Source of the DNA: Candidatus Methanofastidiosum methylothiophilum
GTDB taxonomy: Archaea > Methanobacteriota_B > Thermococci > Methanofastidiosales > Methanofastidiosaceae
Assembly: GCA_001587575.1 (NCBI GenBank)
Contig: LNJC01000017.1
Location: 1 to 32,919, forward strand
DNA length: 32,919 nt
Reading direction: 5' to 3'
A program made the translations under genes and the position numbers. The notes beneath the pieces were generated by a model that was not told the origin of the DNA, did no database searches, and saw nothing but the letters and a program-made list of their open reading frames with translations. Within the stretch, counting starts at the first letter, position 1. The number at the start of each line of letters is the position of its first letter. This document shows, piece by piece, positions 1 through 7,596 of this stretch.

Positions 1-60
1 TTACTTGGAAACTTCATAGAACTTTTAGAAAAGGAGGTAGAAAACTATGAAGCGAAATAA
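1..60 (+). CDS. IS481-type transposase, C-terminal fragment (5' part outside window)
   Basis: The reading frame open from base 1 gives LLGNFIELLEKEVENYEAK and a TAA at 58-60. From GNFIELL onward it equals the last residues of the transposase of the full copy at 2901-3844. Two residues before that differ from the full copy, so the two copies are not identical throughout. Whether this copy encodes an intact enzyme cannot be judged here. Its tail contains an AAAGGAGGT ribosome-binding site (about 30-38) that lies 8 bases before the ATG of the downstream channel frame. Confidence 0.8.
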   Translation, partial: LLGNFIELLEKEVENYEAK

Positions 61-75
61 TTACCAGATAACACA
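1..75 (+). mobile_element. 3' end of an IS481-family element (copy 1, cut by window edge)
   Basis: Bases 10-75 are identical to the transposase-proximal end of the complete element at 2886-3901, read in the opposite orientation. The copy ends in ccagataacaca, the terminal inverted repeat (tgtgttatctgg when read inward). The rest lies before the window. The 15 bases after it (76-90) should recur just before its left end if it made a target duplication like copy 2. It faces copy 2, so 76-2885 is bracketed by inverted IS ends. Confidence 0.9.
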
Positions 76-1015
76 GATTGAATACCTTAAAAACAAATTT
101 AAATATATAAAAAGTAGAGAAGGGAAGATTCTTATAATAATCATTATTTTTTTTGTAATCGAAGTTTCTATTTTCTCTTATGTTGAAAAACTAAATATAA
201 TTGACTCTATTTATTTTACAATTGTTACTCTTGGAACTGTAGGATATGGAGATATCCACCCAACTTCATATTTGGGCAAGGTATTCGCTTCTTTGTTTAT
301 TGTTGTCAACATTATAATACTTGCATTTTTTATTGGACAAATAGGAGAACGTTTAATTAAACAAAAAATAGAAGAGGTATTGGGGATTGAGAGAATGGAA
401 GAAATTGAAGATCATATTATAATATGTGGTTATGGCAGAATTGGGAAGGTAATTGTTTCTGAGTTAAAAGAAATGGGCTCTAAATTTGTTATTGTAGAAA
501 TTAATGAAGCATTAACAAAAATAATTTCTGAAACAACAGATTATAATGTTATACTAGGCGATGCTAAAAAAGAAGATATATTAAAAAAAGCGGGAATAGA
601 AAAAGCAAAAACAATTATTATCTCTCTAAATGAAGATTCAGATAACGTATTTACTGCAATTACCGCAAAATCAATGAATGATAAAATAAGAATAATCTCC
701 ACTGCCGCTAATTTAGAAAACATGGACAAACTATACAAAATTGGAGTAAATCAAGTTGTTTCTCCACAAGTAGTTACAGGAAAGATACTCGCCCATTCAG
801 TAAACATGCCTGACTTTTTGACCCTTATTGATAGAATATTTCTCTCCAATACTGAAAATATATGCATGGTTGCATTAAAGGAAGACCTTTATGGAAAAAC
901 TGTTAAAGATGTAGGAGATGAAGTATTTGCAATTGTTAGAAATGAAAAAATTATAAAAAACCCAAATACCGAAGATACATTACAAAAAGGAGACAAACTC
1001 ATAATTGTTCACTAG
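47..1015 (+). CDS. Two-TM potassium channel with cytoplasmic RCK domain (start supplied by IS)
   Basis: Membrane K+ channel of the MthK type. Visible parts: TM1 about residues 28-46, pore helix and selectivity filter TVGYGD at 64-69, TM2 about 78-98, then an RCK/TrkA-N Rossmann domain beginning at IIICGYGRIG (about 125-133) with an acidic residue (E151) at the end of the second strand, and a TrkA-C-like domain from about residue 240. Family knowledge predicts gating by a ligand bound to the RCK ring. The only good start is the ATG at 47, which lies inside the IS end (1-75): residues 1-9 and part of residue 10 are IS-derived, and the strong AAAGGAGGT ribosome-binding site is also in the IS. 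No ATG or GTG lies between the IS border and TM1, so the native start was probably displaced. It converges on the membrane gene at 999-2138, overlapping its end by 17 bp. Confidence 0.88.
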   Translation: MKRNNYQITQIEYLKNKFKYIKSREGKILIIIIIFFVIEVSIFSYVEKLNIIDSIYFTIVTLGTVGYGDIHPTSYLGKVFASLFIVVNIIILAFFIGQIGERLIKQKIEEVLGIERMEEIEDHIIICGYGRIGKVIVSELKEMGSKFVIVEINEALTKIISETTDYNVILGDAKKEDILKKAGIEKAKTIIISLNEDSDNVFTAITAKSMNDKIRIISTAANLENMDKLYKIGVNQVVSPQVVTGKILAHSVNMPDFLTLIDRIFLSNTENICMVALKEDLYGKTVKDVGDEVFAIVRNEKIIKNPNTEDTLQKGDKLIIVH

Positions 1016-2138
1016 ATGAATTTAAACTAGAAATATAAATTGAGAGCGGAATTAGAAGTAAAATTAAGGGATAAGGGCTTATTTCTATTGAAACTATAAA
1101 TATTGATAATATCAGACTGTAATAAGGTATTAATAATTTATTAGTTTTTGTCTTATTATATAATTTAAAAAGCGATATTGATACAAATAAGGTAAATATC
1201 ATAACTTCAATAATACCTCCATCAAAAATTGGTGGCCCGAAAATTGTTGAAGTAATATTATGGGAATAATTTAGTATTTCTTGACTTATTATGTATCCTG
1301 TTGTAGTTTCTGTTAATAAGGAATAATTACCAAATAACTTTAATCCTATTGTTGCACATATTTTATCAAACACATCAAATGTAAATGTAACTCTGTACCA
1401 TAATAATTCAAAAGGATTTAGTTTCCAGTTTTGAGGAAGTAATAATATTGTAATATAACCTAGTACGATGGTTATTATTGAACCGACTAAGGCAAAATAC
1501 AGAGTTTTTTCTTTTTTGCCTAATAGATAAAACATGATCATAGTTGAAAGAATTAAAATGATGATATAAGTTCTAAATCCATATAGAATAAATAATAATA
1601 ATGAAACCATAGGAAAGATGAGGTAGTTGGGATACCTACTTTTTAATATCCCAAAGTTATTTGACACTAAAACAAAAGAGTATCCTAGGACAAATAAAGG
1701 TGTAAGGGATAATTCTCTAATTTCTGGATTTAATAATGGAAGCTTACCCAAAATTAATATATTCAAAAAACATAATAGCAATCCTAGAACATATGTTTCT
1801 CTATAATAAATGGAAAAATAATTTTTCTTTACCATAATAATAATCATTAGAGCTAACAAAGATAAAATAATAGAATAATACTCAAATCTTTTGAATGTAA
1901 GAAATATTACAAGAAATAAGATTATCCCTGTCAAATAATTTTCTTTAATATTTAGATTAAATTTACTTCCAACAATAAATACTAAACTAATCAAGAAGAT
2001 ATATCCCACAGTGGAAAAAGAGATTCCCGGATTATAATACTCCGTAAAGTAATTTTTTCCCATTAGTCCTATTATACAAAATATAATAAAACCAATAAGA
2101 AAAATATAGGGGGAAAAAAATTCATCTTTAAATTTCAA
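999..2138 (-). CDS. Polytopic membrane protein, possibly oligosaccharide repeat-unit polymerase-like
   Basis: A 379-residue protein made almost wholly of hydrophobic segments (roughly ten to eleven TM helices), with a longer polar extracytoplasmic stretch around residues 240-300 (LLWYRVTFTFDVFDKI, then GNYSLLTE). This layout, many helices with one large loop carrying an RVTFTFDVFDK-like motif, resembles Wzy/repeat-unit polymerase families that assemble surface glycans, but no signature is decisive. The start overlaps the last 11 bp of the upstream hydrolase gene (2128-2823), so the two are probably translated together. No other glycan genes adjoin it. Treat the function as unknown. Confidence 0.6.
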   Translation of the reverse strand: MKFKDEFFSPYIFLIGFIIFCIIGLMGKNYFTEYYNPGISFSTVGYIFLISLVFIVGSKFNLNIKENYLTGIILFLVIFLTFKRFEYYSIILSLLALMIIIMVKKNYFSIYYRETYVLGLLLCFLNILILGKLPLLNPEIRELSLTPLFVLGYSFVLVSNNFGILKSRYPNYLIFPMVSLLLFILYGFRTYIIILILSTMIMFYLLGKKEKTLYFALVGSIITIVLGYITILLLPQNWKLNPFELLWYRVTFTFDVFDKICATIGLKLFGNYSLLTETTTGYIISQEILNYSHNITSTIFGPPIFDGGIIEVMIFTLFVSISLFKLYNKTKTNKLLIPYYSLILSIFIVSIEISPYPLILLLIPLSIYISSLNSSSEQL

Positions 2139-2823
2139 AGTAGTCCCCAGGTTCTAAGATCTTCACCTCTGCATCTAATTCAAACTCGTTGACAAACATC
2201 TTTAATTCACTAGGATTTTGTCTTATCAGCGGCGTTGTATTATAATGCATTGGAACAATAATCTTTGATTTTAAATATTTGGCTGCATAAGCAGCTTCTC
2301 TTGGGCCCATAGTATACCTAGACCCTATTGGAAGTAAGGAAACATCAGGTTTGTAAAGCTCACCAATTAACTTCATATCTTTAAAAAGTCCAGTATCACC
2401 TGCATGATAGAATGCTCTATTTCCGTCCCTTACGACAAAACCAATCGGATTTCCCCCAGAATATCCCCCTTTATCAGTTACATTAATACAGCTAGAATGA
2501 TCCGCTCTTACTGCAGTTATTTGTATTCCATCGATTTCAATGGTACCCCCCATGTTCATCCCTTCAGTCTTTGTAATCCCATTTTCTTGGGCGTAAAGAG
2601 TTAATTCATGTATGGCTACAAACACTGCACCAGTATTCTTACATATCTCTATGGAATCTCCAAGGTGGTCCCCATGGCCGTGAGTCGCTAAAACAATATC
2701 TGCTTTTCTAATGTCACTTGCCTTCAAACAAGCTCTCGGATTTTTATTTAAAAACGGATCAACTATTATAGTTTTTGAACCCGTTATTCTAAAAGCCGAG
2801 TGGCCTAAATATTCAATTTTCAT
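2128..2823 (-). CDS. Metallo-beta-lactamase-fold hydrolase, UPF0173 family
   Basis: A soluble protein of 231 residues starting MKIEYLGHSAF. The metal-binding motif HGHGDH (H48, H50, D52, H53) is intact, followed by later ligands in RADHSS, HAGDTG and PMHYNT, the pattern of the UPF0173/YtkL-like metal-dependent hydrolases, which usually run 225-230 residues. The natural substrate of the family is not established. The ATG at 2823 is preferred over one 12 bases upstream because GGTG (2830-2833) sits 6 bases before it. A TATA-like ttttttatac (2855-2864, minus strand) lies just inside the IS insertion point, so the promoter seems spared by the element at 2886. It is followed by and overlaps the membrane gene at 999-2138. 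Confidence 0.88.
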   Translation of the reverse strand: MKIEYLGHSAFRITGSKTIIVDPFLNKNPRACLKASDIRKADIVLATHGHGDHLGDSIEICKNTGAVFVAIHELTLYAQENGITKTEGMNMGGTIEIDGIQITAVRADHSSCINVTDKGGYSGGNPIGFVVRDGNRAFYHAGDTGLFKDMKLIGELYKPDVSLLPIGSRYTMGPREAAYAAKYLKSKIIVPMHYNTTPLIRQNPSELKMFVNEFELDAEVKILEPGDYFEI

Positions 2824-2870
2824 ATTGAACACCATGTAAATATATTTTTAAGAGTATAAAAAATTTGTTA

Positions 2871-2885
2871 CTGGAATAATTGTTT
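2871..2885. repeat. Target-site duplication, left copy
   Basis: The sequence ctggaataattgttt is repeated exactly at 3902-3916, bracketing the IS. A 15-bp duplication is within the range known for IS481-family insertions. Confidence 0.92.
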
Positions 2886-2909
2886 TGTGTTATCTGGTAA
2901 TTATTTCGC
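2886..2909 (+). repeat. IS terminal inverted repeat (transposase 3' side)
   Basis: It begins tgtgttatctgg and pairs with 3878-3901. The first 11 bases are perfect. The transposase stop codon (2901-2903) lies within the repeat, as in copy 1. Confidence 0.88.
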
Positions 2910-3844
2910 TTCATAGTTTTCTACCTCCTTTTCTAAAAGTTCTATGAAGTTCCCCATTGACACTGGTTCGAGCTTTCGCCAGAAAGCTTGTTCTGGTGTT
3001 TCAAGGTTGTCCCAGTCTAGGCTCATATGCGGCCTTACGCAGTTGTACCAGTGGATGAAGTCATTAAACGATTTGAATTTCTCACGCTTTCTTTTGTAAA
3101 GGTCAAACCATTTCTCCACCTTGCCATTGGTCTGCGGATGCGCCCTTCCACATAGGATATGAGTTATGTCATTATCCTTGCAGAAATCCTCGAATGGATG
3201 AGTTGCATTTCCGTTCTTGTCTCTCCTGTTTGCATGAAACTCGCTCCCTCGATCAGTTATGACTTCCCGTATTTTCTTGATGCTAGCATATTTGTCTAAA
3301 GCTTCTTTTAGAAGCTTTACAGAAGTTTCTGCGCTTTGCCTTTCGAATTCTCCGCCAGAAAGGATTTTTCGGCTTGCATCATCTAAAACAACGCATAATG
3401 AGGTTCCTTTTACTCCAGTTGACCAGTCGAGTGAACTGCTGATAGGGGATATGTCCTCTCATACCTTACCCAGGGCCTTTTTCGTACTCTTTTATTCAGA
3501 CAAACTTCTGCCATGCCTTCCTCCAGGAGAATCCGTTGGACTAAATTAACATCAGCCCTAATCCCACGCTTTTTCCTCAGATGCATAGAGATGCCAGAGG
3601 CTGAAAGATCTAGAGTAAGTTTAGCTTGGATAATCTCTGTTCTCAAGGTGACTGGATATATTGCATAAGGCCTTCTTCCAAGCTGCTTGTGCTTGGGTAA
3701 TTCACCAGTTATCTTTGAAAGCCTGACTATCTGCTGTACTCGTCTCTGAGAGATTTTAAACTGCGAGGCAACGACTCTTGTCGGAAGTTTGTACTTTGTT
3801 ACCCTAAGTACAATCGCCTCAAGATCTGCATCCTTAAGCTTCAT
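2901..3844 (-). pseudogene. IS481-family transposase, frameshifted at the first catalytic Asp
   Basis: DDE transposase of the IS. From ATG 3844 the frame reads MKLKDADLEAIVLRV, a helix-turn-helix region (TRVVASQFKISQRRVQQIV) and RPWVRYERTYPLSAVHS, then runs out of frame and stops near 3410. The catalytic core resumes in another frame: LDWSTGVKGTSLCVVLDDAS, TDRGSEF (second Asp), HPQTNGKVEKWF (Glu) and the terminal ENYEAK. The join falls at about 3423-3428, where one missing base (tcgactgg where tcggactgg would read S-D-W) explains it. An ATG at 3937 in the first frame lies outside the element and is not the start. Restored length would be about 314 residues, normal for the family. This copy should be inactive unless the shift is a sequencing error or is bypassed. 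Enzyme in trans from other copies could still move it. Confidence 0.88.
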
Positions 3845-3877
3845 GCCATTTAAGGCAAAAGAACGATTTAAAGCTTG

Positions 3878-3901
3878 GCGAAATATTTGGCAGATAACAC
3901 A
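3878..3901 (-). repeat. IS terminal inverted repeat (transposase 5' side)
   Basis: Read on the minus strand it begins tgtgttatctgcc. It pairs with 2886-2909, with mismatches at positions 12, 13 and 16. Confidence 0.88.
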
Positions 3902-3916
3902 CTGGAATAATTGTTT
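3902..3916. repeat. Target-site duplication, right copy
   Basis: Exact 15-base match to 2871-2885, directly abutting the IS end. Confidence 0.92.
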
Positions 3917-3954
3917 AGCAAATTTATCGTATACCAAATTCCAATCCCATTATT

Positions 3955-4731
3955 TTAAGAGCTCAATTCTTGTATGTCTTCCAAGGGCAATGACTCCACC
4001 AATGCTATCTGTATCATCTTATCTAATATTTTACCTATTTCAAAGTTTCTAATTTCAAGGAATTTTATCTCTTCTTCTTCAGAATTCATATTTTCAGACA
4101 AAGGAGGGAGGACAATAAGTATATCCTTTCCATTAAAAAGAAATAACAGTACTTTTGGTGTAAAGGGCAGTACTCTGATATTGAATAGAGGCGGGATGCT
4201 TTTCAACTCTTTAATTAGTTCTTTATTTAGTATTTCACTTTTAACAAAAAGATTTTTTGGGAAATACTTATTATTTAATATCGAATTGATTTTTTCAAAA
4301 GAATTTAAATTAAAAAATCCAAAAACACATGTTAATTCTTTCGATCCATTGCTCAACTCTTCCAATTTCTTATAAAAATTATTCCAATTTCTTTCAACAT
4401 TTATTGTTGGTAAAAGTTCGTATCTATTTTTATCTGAGAGATTTTCTAACGTAAGTTTAATAGTTTCAGCCATTTTTTTATTCTCATTAATGTATTCATT
4501 TATTCTTTCATTGACATCTCCTAAAATGAATAGTGAAGGCCTTCCTTCTTTTTTCTTTATCCATTCTTTTTTTAATAATTCGTTAAGGGTATCATAAATT
4601 CTCGAATAGGGAACCCCTGAATCAATGGAAATATCTTTTGCCGATGATTCACTGTTCTTAATTATCGATACGATTACCTTTGATTCATATTCTTTTAATC
4701 CAATTTTCATTAATCTCTCTTCAATTTCCAT
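3955..4731 (-). CDS. TrmB-family transcriptional regulator
   Basis: 258 residues. The N-terminal winged helix (about 1-75) has the TrmB pattern: LMKIGLKEYESKVIVSII, AKDISIDSGVPYSRIYDTLNELLKKEWIKK. A coiled-coil-like segment follows (about 75-100), then an effector-type domain resembling the phospholipase-D-like ligand region of TrmB proteins (FGFFNL, ILIVLPPLSE). TrmB proteins are archaeal regulators of sugar transport and metabolism, and many paralogues have other or unknown ligands. It is transcribed divergently from the polyferredoxin-cupin-PAS genes at 4804-6203, sharing a 72-bp intergenic region, so it probably controls them and itself. The start at 4731 is about 26 bp from a TATA-like ctttaatatatg. 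Confidence 0.85.
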   Translation of the reverse strand: MEIEERLMKIGLKEYESKVIVSIIKNSESSAKDISIDSGVPYSRIYDTLNELLKKEWIKKKEGRPSLFILGDVNERINEYINENKKMAETIKLTLENLSDKNRYELLPTINVERNWNNFYKKLEELSNGSKELTCVFGFFNLNSFEKINSILNNKYFPKNLFVKSEILNKELIKELKSIPPLFNIRVLPFTPKVLLFLFNGKDILIVLPPLSENMNSEEEEIKFLEIRNFEIGKILDKMIQIALVESLPLEDIQELSS

Positions 4732-4750
4732 ATAAATAAATACTACTTTT

Positions 4751-4784
4751 CATATATTAAAGTTGTGGAAAAGTTTATATTTTA
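4751..4784. promoter_or_regulatory. Divergent archaeal promoters for trmB-like gene and polyferredoxin operon
   Basis: Minus-strand TATA-like ctttaatatatg (4751-4762) is centred about 26 bp before the ATG at 4731. Plus-strand gtttatatttta (4773-4784), preceded by an A-rich gtggaaaa BRE-like stretch, is centred about 26 bp before the ATG at 4804. Both spacings imply leaderless transcripts. The two boxes are so close that one bound regulator could control both. Confidence 0.6.
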
Positions 4785-4803
4785 AATCGAAATCTCGAAA
4801 AAT

Positions 4804-5424
4804 ATGAATATAAGACGAATTATTCAAGTTTTAACCTTAGCCATTTCTATAGTTGCTTTTATAGTATTTATAAAAAATAAAAAAGAGTCTATTTTGCTCT
4901 TGTGGATGTTAGGATTTTCTTTAGCTTCCTTAATATTTGGAAAGGTATTCTGTGGTTATTTTTGTCCTTTCCACGCATTTGATAAAGGATGGGGCTACAT
5001 ATTAAATAAACTAAACCTCAAAAAAATCAAAACACCGAAAGTATTAAAGAAAGGTCTTATTTATTACCCAATTTCGGCGATATTGCTGGCCCTAATAATA
5101 TTAAAAATCTCCAGTCTAGCAATACCAATTAAAATTAAGATCCCATTCTTAATAGTTGCATTTCCCTTACTGGCATTATTTTCTTCTGACTTGTGGCACA
5201 ATTATTTATGCCCATTTGGATTATTGATGAAATTGCCCTCTTTAAAGAGGCTATTAATGCCTATTATAGATAATCATTCATGCACTAACTGTAATTTATG
5301 CAAGAAAGCATGCCCCACAGAAGCAATAGAATTAAATAATAAAAAACTGAGGATAATAGGCAGCAAATGTATTTTATGCTATGAATGTGAAAAAACCTGT
5401 AAATTTGATTCTATAAAAGTATAA
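4804..5424 (+). CDS. Membrane 4Fe-4S polyferredoxin, NapH/CcoG-like
   Basis: 206 residues. About four TM helices carry two CxxxCP motifs near membrane ends (CGYFCPF about 50-56 and YLCPFG about 137-142), the hallmark of NapH/NosR/CcoG-type electron-transfer proteins. The C-terminus holds two 4Fe-4S ferredoxin motifs (CTNCNLCKKACP and CILCYECEKTC). Such proteins pass electrons between a membrane pool and soluble partners; the actual donor and acceptor here are unknown. It leads an apparent operon with the cupin (10-bp gap) and the PAS gene. The ATG at 4804 fits a leaderless start. Confidence 0.85.
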   Translation: MNIRRIIQVLTLAISIVAFIVFIKNKKESILLLWMLGFSLASLIFGKVFCGYFCPFHAFDKGWGYILNKLNLKKIKTPKVLKKGLIYYPISAILLALIILKISSLAIPIKIKIPFLIVAFPLLALFSSDLWHNYLCPFGLLMKLPSLKRLLMPIIDNHSCTNCNLCKKACPTEAIELNNKKLRIIGSKCILCYECEKTCKFDSIKV

Positions 5425-5434
5425 AGGCGATATA

Positions 5435-5773
5435 ATGAAAATAGTTAAAGTAAGTGAACAAAAAATTATTGAAACCCCCCATAAAGTAGATGTTAGAAAA
5501 TTGTACGATACAGAAAAAGCACAAGCTATCCATATAACCTTAAAGCCTGGAGAAGCTCTTTTAAAACACATAACCCCCGTCGATGTATTTTTTTATGTGC
5601 TTGAAGGAAAAGGAATTGTAGAAATTGGAGATGAAAAGGAAGAGGTATATCCAGATTTGCTTATTGAGAGCCCCGCAAAGATTCCACACAGATTAATTAA
5701 CCAAAGCGACAAAGTATTTCGTTTTCTCGTTGTTAAAGTTCCAAGGCCAACTGAACAAACAAAGGTACTATAA
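5435..5773 (+). CDS. Small cupin-domain protein
   Basis: A single-domain cupin of 112 residues. The beta-barrel motifs are visible as ITLKPGEALLKHITPVDVFFYVLEGKGIVEIGD and ESPAKIPHRLINQSD. Candidate metal ligands are H45 (KHITP) and a later His (PHRL), although the usual HxH pair is reduced here. Small cupins of this type often pair with redox or sensing genes, with no defined reaction. It lies 10 bp after the polyferredoxin and 14 bp before the PAS gene, so co-transcription is likely. Confidence 0.8.
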   Translation: MKIVKVSEQKIIETPHKVDVRKLYDTEKAQAIHITLKPGEALLKHITPVDVFFYVLEGKGIVEIGDEKEEVYPDLLIESPAKIPHRLINQSDKVFRFLVVKVPRPTEQTKVL

Positions 5774-5787
5774 TCTAATAGATACAT

Positions 5788-6203
5788 ATGGCAGATAATA
5801 TGATAGGAAAAATTGATGGTAAAATCCTTGAGGCAATTCTTGAAACAATCCCTATTGAATTTTCAGTTCTTGATGAAGGGGTAAGGTATTGGCTTGGAAT
5901 AAACATGAAACTAGAATATTTAAAAGACCTCAAGCTGCTTTAGGAAAGGATGTTAGACAGTGCCACCCTGAACGAAGTCTTGACAAAGTTGAGCAGATAA
6001 TTGGCGAAATGAAAGAAGGTATACGAGATAAGGCAAGATTTTGGATTGATCTGCCTATTGGGAAAAATGGCGAAAAAGAAAAGGTAATGATTGAATACTA
6101 TGCCTTGAGAGATAAAGAAGGAAATTTTTTGGGATGTCTTGAATCAAGTCAAAACATTGCCTCAATCCAAAAATTAGAAGGGCAGAAAAGACTACTCGAT
6201 TAA
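5788..6203 (+). pseudogene. PAS-domain protein (DUF438/PAS_10-like), frameshifted
   Basis: Starting at ATG 5788 the first frame gives MADNMIGKIDGKILEAILETIPIEFSVLDEGVRYW and then runs into a stop. A second frame continues exactly where the family does: NKHETRIFKRPQAALGKDVRQCHPERS, then ARFWIDLPIG, IEYYALRDKEG and FLGCLESSQNI. Removing the five bases cttgg at 5893-5897, a near copy of the preceding attgg, restores one protein of 136 residues. DUF438-type PAS modules normally read VLDENDxVRYWNKHE here, so residues also seem to be missing before VRYW. The domain would be a sensory or ligand-binding partner of the cupin and polyferredoxin upstream. It could be a recent pseudogene, a slipped sequence read, or two independent short products. 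Confidence 0.78.
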
Positions 6204-6222
6204 CTCCATTATAATTTTTATA

Positions 6223-7596
6223 TTATTTTTGCTTAGCAATATACTTTGATTCTAGGGTTCCCATAACAAAGAAAAGTCCGAAAGAAGCAATTAGTGTTGT
6301 TATAGATGTGGGAAGCCCAATTAAAGATACTTTAAAGAATGTAAGTAAGACTGCTATCAAAAATCCTCCGACTATTGTCACAGAACCAGTTAAATCCTTT
6401 CCAATATTATAATGGAATAATCCAAAAATTAGTGGCAATAAACAAAGTAGTATAGTTGAAGATAAAACAGACAATTCAACTATGTAACTTATCTTCTTTG
6501 CTGCAAAAAGTCCAATAAATATAGTCATAATAATAATTGAGATTCTTCCGTAAAAAATTCCCTTTTCTTTTATAATGTCTCTTGAAACCATTGAAGAAAG
6601 AGTAAGGACTATTGAATTTGCAGTAGTTATTGCAGCGGCCATTATGCTAAGTGCCAATAAAAGAGATAACCATTCAGGCATAAGCGAAAGTAAAGTCGGT
6701 GTTACATTATCCCTGTATTGAACAACTGGAAATAATCCTTGAAATGTAAGAACCCTAATTTGGATACCGATAAAACTAACAATAACTGTGTAAACTAAAC
6801 CAAATAATCCAAAATACACAATCATTTTTCTTAGAGCGGATAAATCCTTTGGAATAAATAATCTTTGAAATACTTGTGGATTAGTTAATGCAAAGAAAAA
6901 CCAAGGTACAGTTAATCCTAAGAAAAACTTTGGAGTCCAAATAGCATTAGGGACATACATTAACTCTCCCATTGAGGAAATTGCTGAAAAATCAAATCTG
7001 TAAGCTACCCAAATTAGGGCAAATATAGAAACTACTATCATCAAAATCCCTTGGATTGAATCTGTCAAAGCAACTCCCCTCAATCCACCTAGAAATGCCC
7101 ACAAGGCAATAAGAATTCCAACAATTAAAATACCTGTAACAAAACTCAAATTTGCATTAGTTTCAAGTATTAGGGCAACTCCTGTCAATTGAACTGATGT
7201 GTAGGGTATTAAAGCCAATAGAGATATTATGGCTGCTATCTTAGCTGTTTTTAGGCCATATCTTTTTTCAAGTAAGCCAGATGGTGACACAACTCCTTTT
7301 TCCTTTGCGATTTTCCATATCTTTGGCCCATAATATGATAAAAAGAATAACGTTCCAACTAGATAAGTTAATTCAAATCCTAAAGCCCCAACTCCAGTTG
7401 CGTATGATAATCCGACTAGCCCGACCATCATAAAAGCAGAATATGTTGTAGCCGCATAGGTAAGTGCTGAAACAACTCCACTAATATTCCTGTCTCCAAT
7501 AAAGAAACTTTCTTGTGTCTTGGTACCTTTGGAATACAAAGCAATAATCGTACCTATTATGGCATAAATACCGATTAATATCAATATGTTATTCAT
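6223..7596 (-). CDS. Sodium/solute symporter (SSS family)
   Basis: 457 residues with about 13 TM helices. The family signature region is clear: FFIGDRNISGVVSALTYAATTYSAFMMVG near the N-terminus, then GPKIWKIAKEKGVVSPSGLLEKRYG and FLGGLRGVALTDSIQG. It imports an organic solute (pantothenate, carboxylates or amino acids are typical) with Na+; the substrate cannot be read from sequence. The ATG at 7596 is chosen over one 45 bases upstream because GGTGG sits 4-5 bases before it. It overlaps by 8 bp the end of a 52-residue membrane protein gene (7589-7747), which looks like its small partner. Confidence 0.87.
   Translation of the reverse strand: MNNILILIGIYAIIGTIIALYSKGTKTQESFFIGDRNISGVVSALTYAATTYSAFMMVGLVGLSYATGVGALGFELTYLVGTLFFLSYYGPKIWKIAKEKGVVSPSGLLEKRYGLKTAKIAAIISLLALIPYTSVQLTGVALILETNANLSFVTGILIVGILIALWAFLGGLRGVALTDSIQGILMIVVSIFALIWVAYRFDFSAISSMGELMYVPNAIWTPKFFLGLTVPWFFFALTNPQVFQRLFIPKDLSALRKMIVYFGLFGLVYTVIVSFIGIQIRVLTFQGLFPVVQYRDNVTPTLLSLMPEWLSLLLALSIMAAAITTANSIVLTLSSMVSRDIIKEKGIFYGRISIIIMTIFIGLFAAKKISYIVELSVLSSTILLCLLPLIFGLFHYNIGKDLTGSVTIVGGFLIAVLLTFFKVSLIGLPTSITTLIASFGLFFVMGTLESKYIAKQK

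Larger units (their letters stand above)
2886..3901 (-). mobile_element. Complete IS481-family insertion sequence, 1016 bp (copy 2)
   Basis: The element is bounded by imperfect terminal inverted repeats of about 24 bp (2886-2909 and 3878-3901), both starting tgtgttatctg and then continuing with about 21 of 24 positions matched. The 5'-TGT tip, the length near 1 kb, the 15-bp target duplication and the single transposase gene with helix-turn-helix plus DDE core all fit IS481. It landed between the TrmB-like gene end (3955) and the promoter of the UPF0173 gene. Because its own target duplication sits directly on its two ends, this copy inserted by itself and not as one arm of a composite transposon. 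Confidence 0.93.

Noticed and set aside
76-2885. Composite transposon carrying a channel and a hydrolase
   Set aside because: Copy 2 has its own exact 15-bp target duplication, which indicates independent insertion; the cargo genes look like ordinary chromosomal genes.
3910-3937. ATG at 3937 as the transposase start
   Set aside because: It lies outside the IS, across the target duplication; the family N-terminus MKLKDADLEAI starts at 3844.
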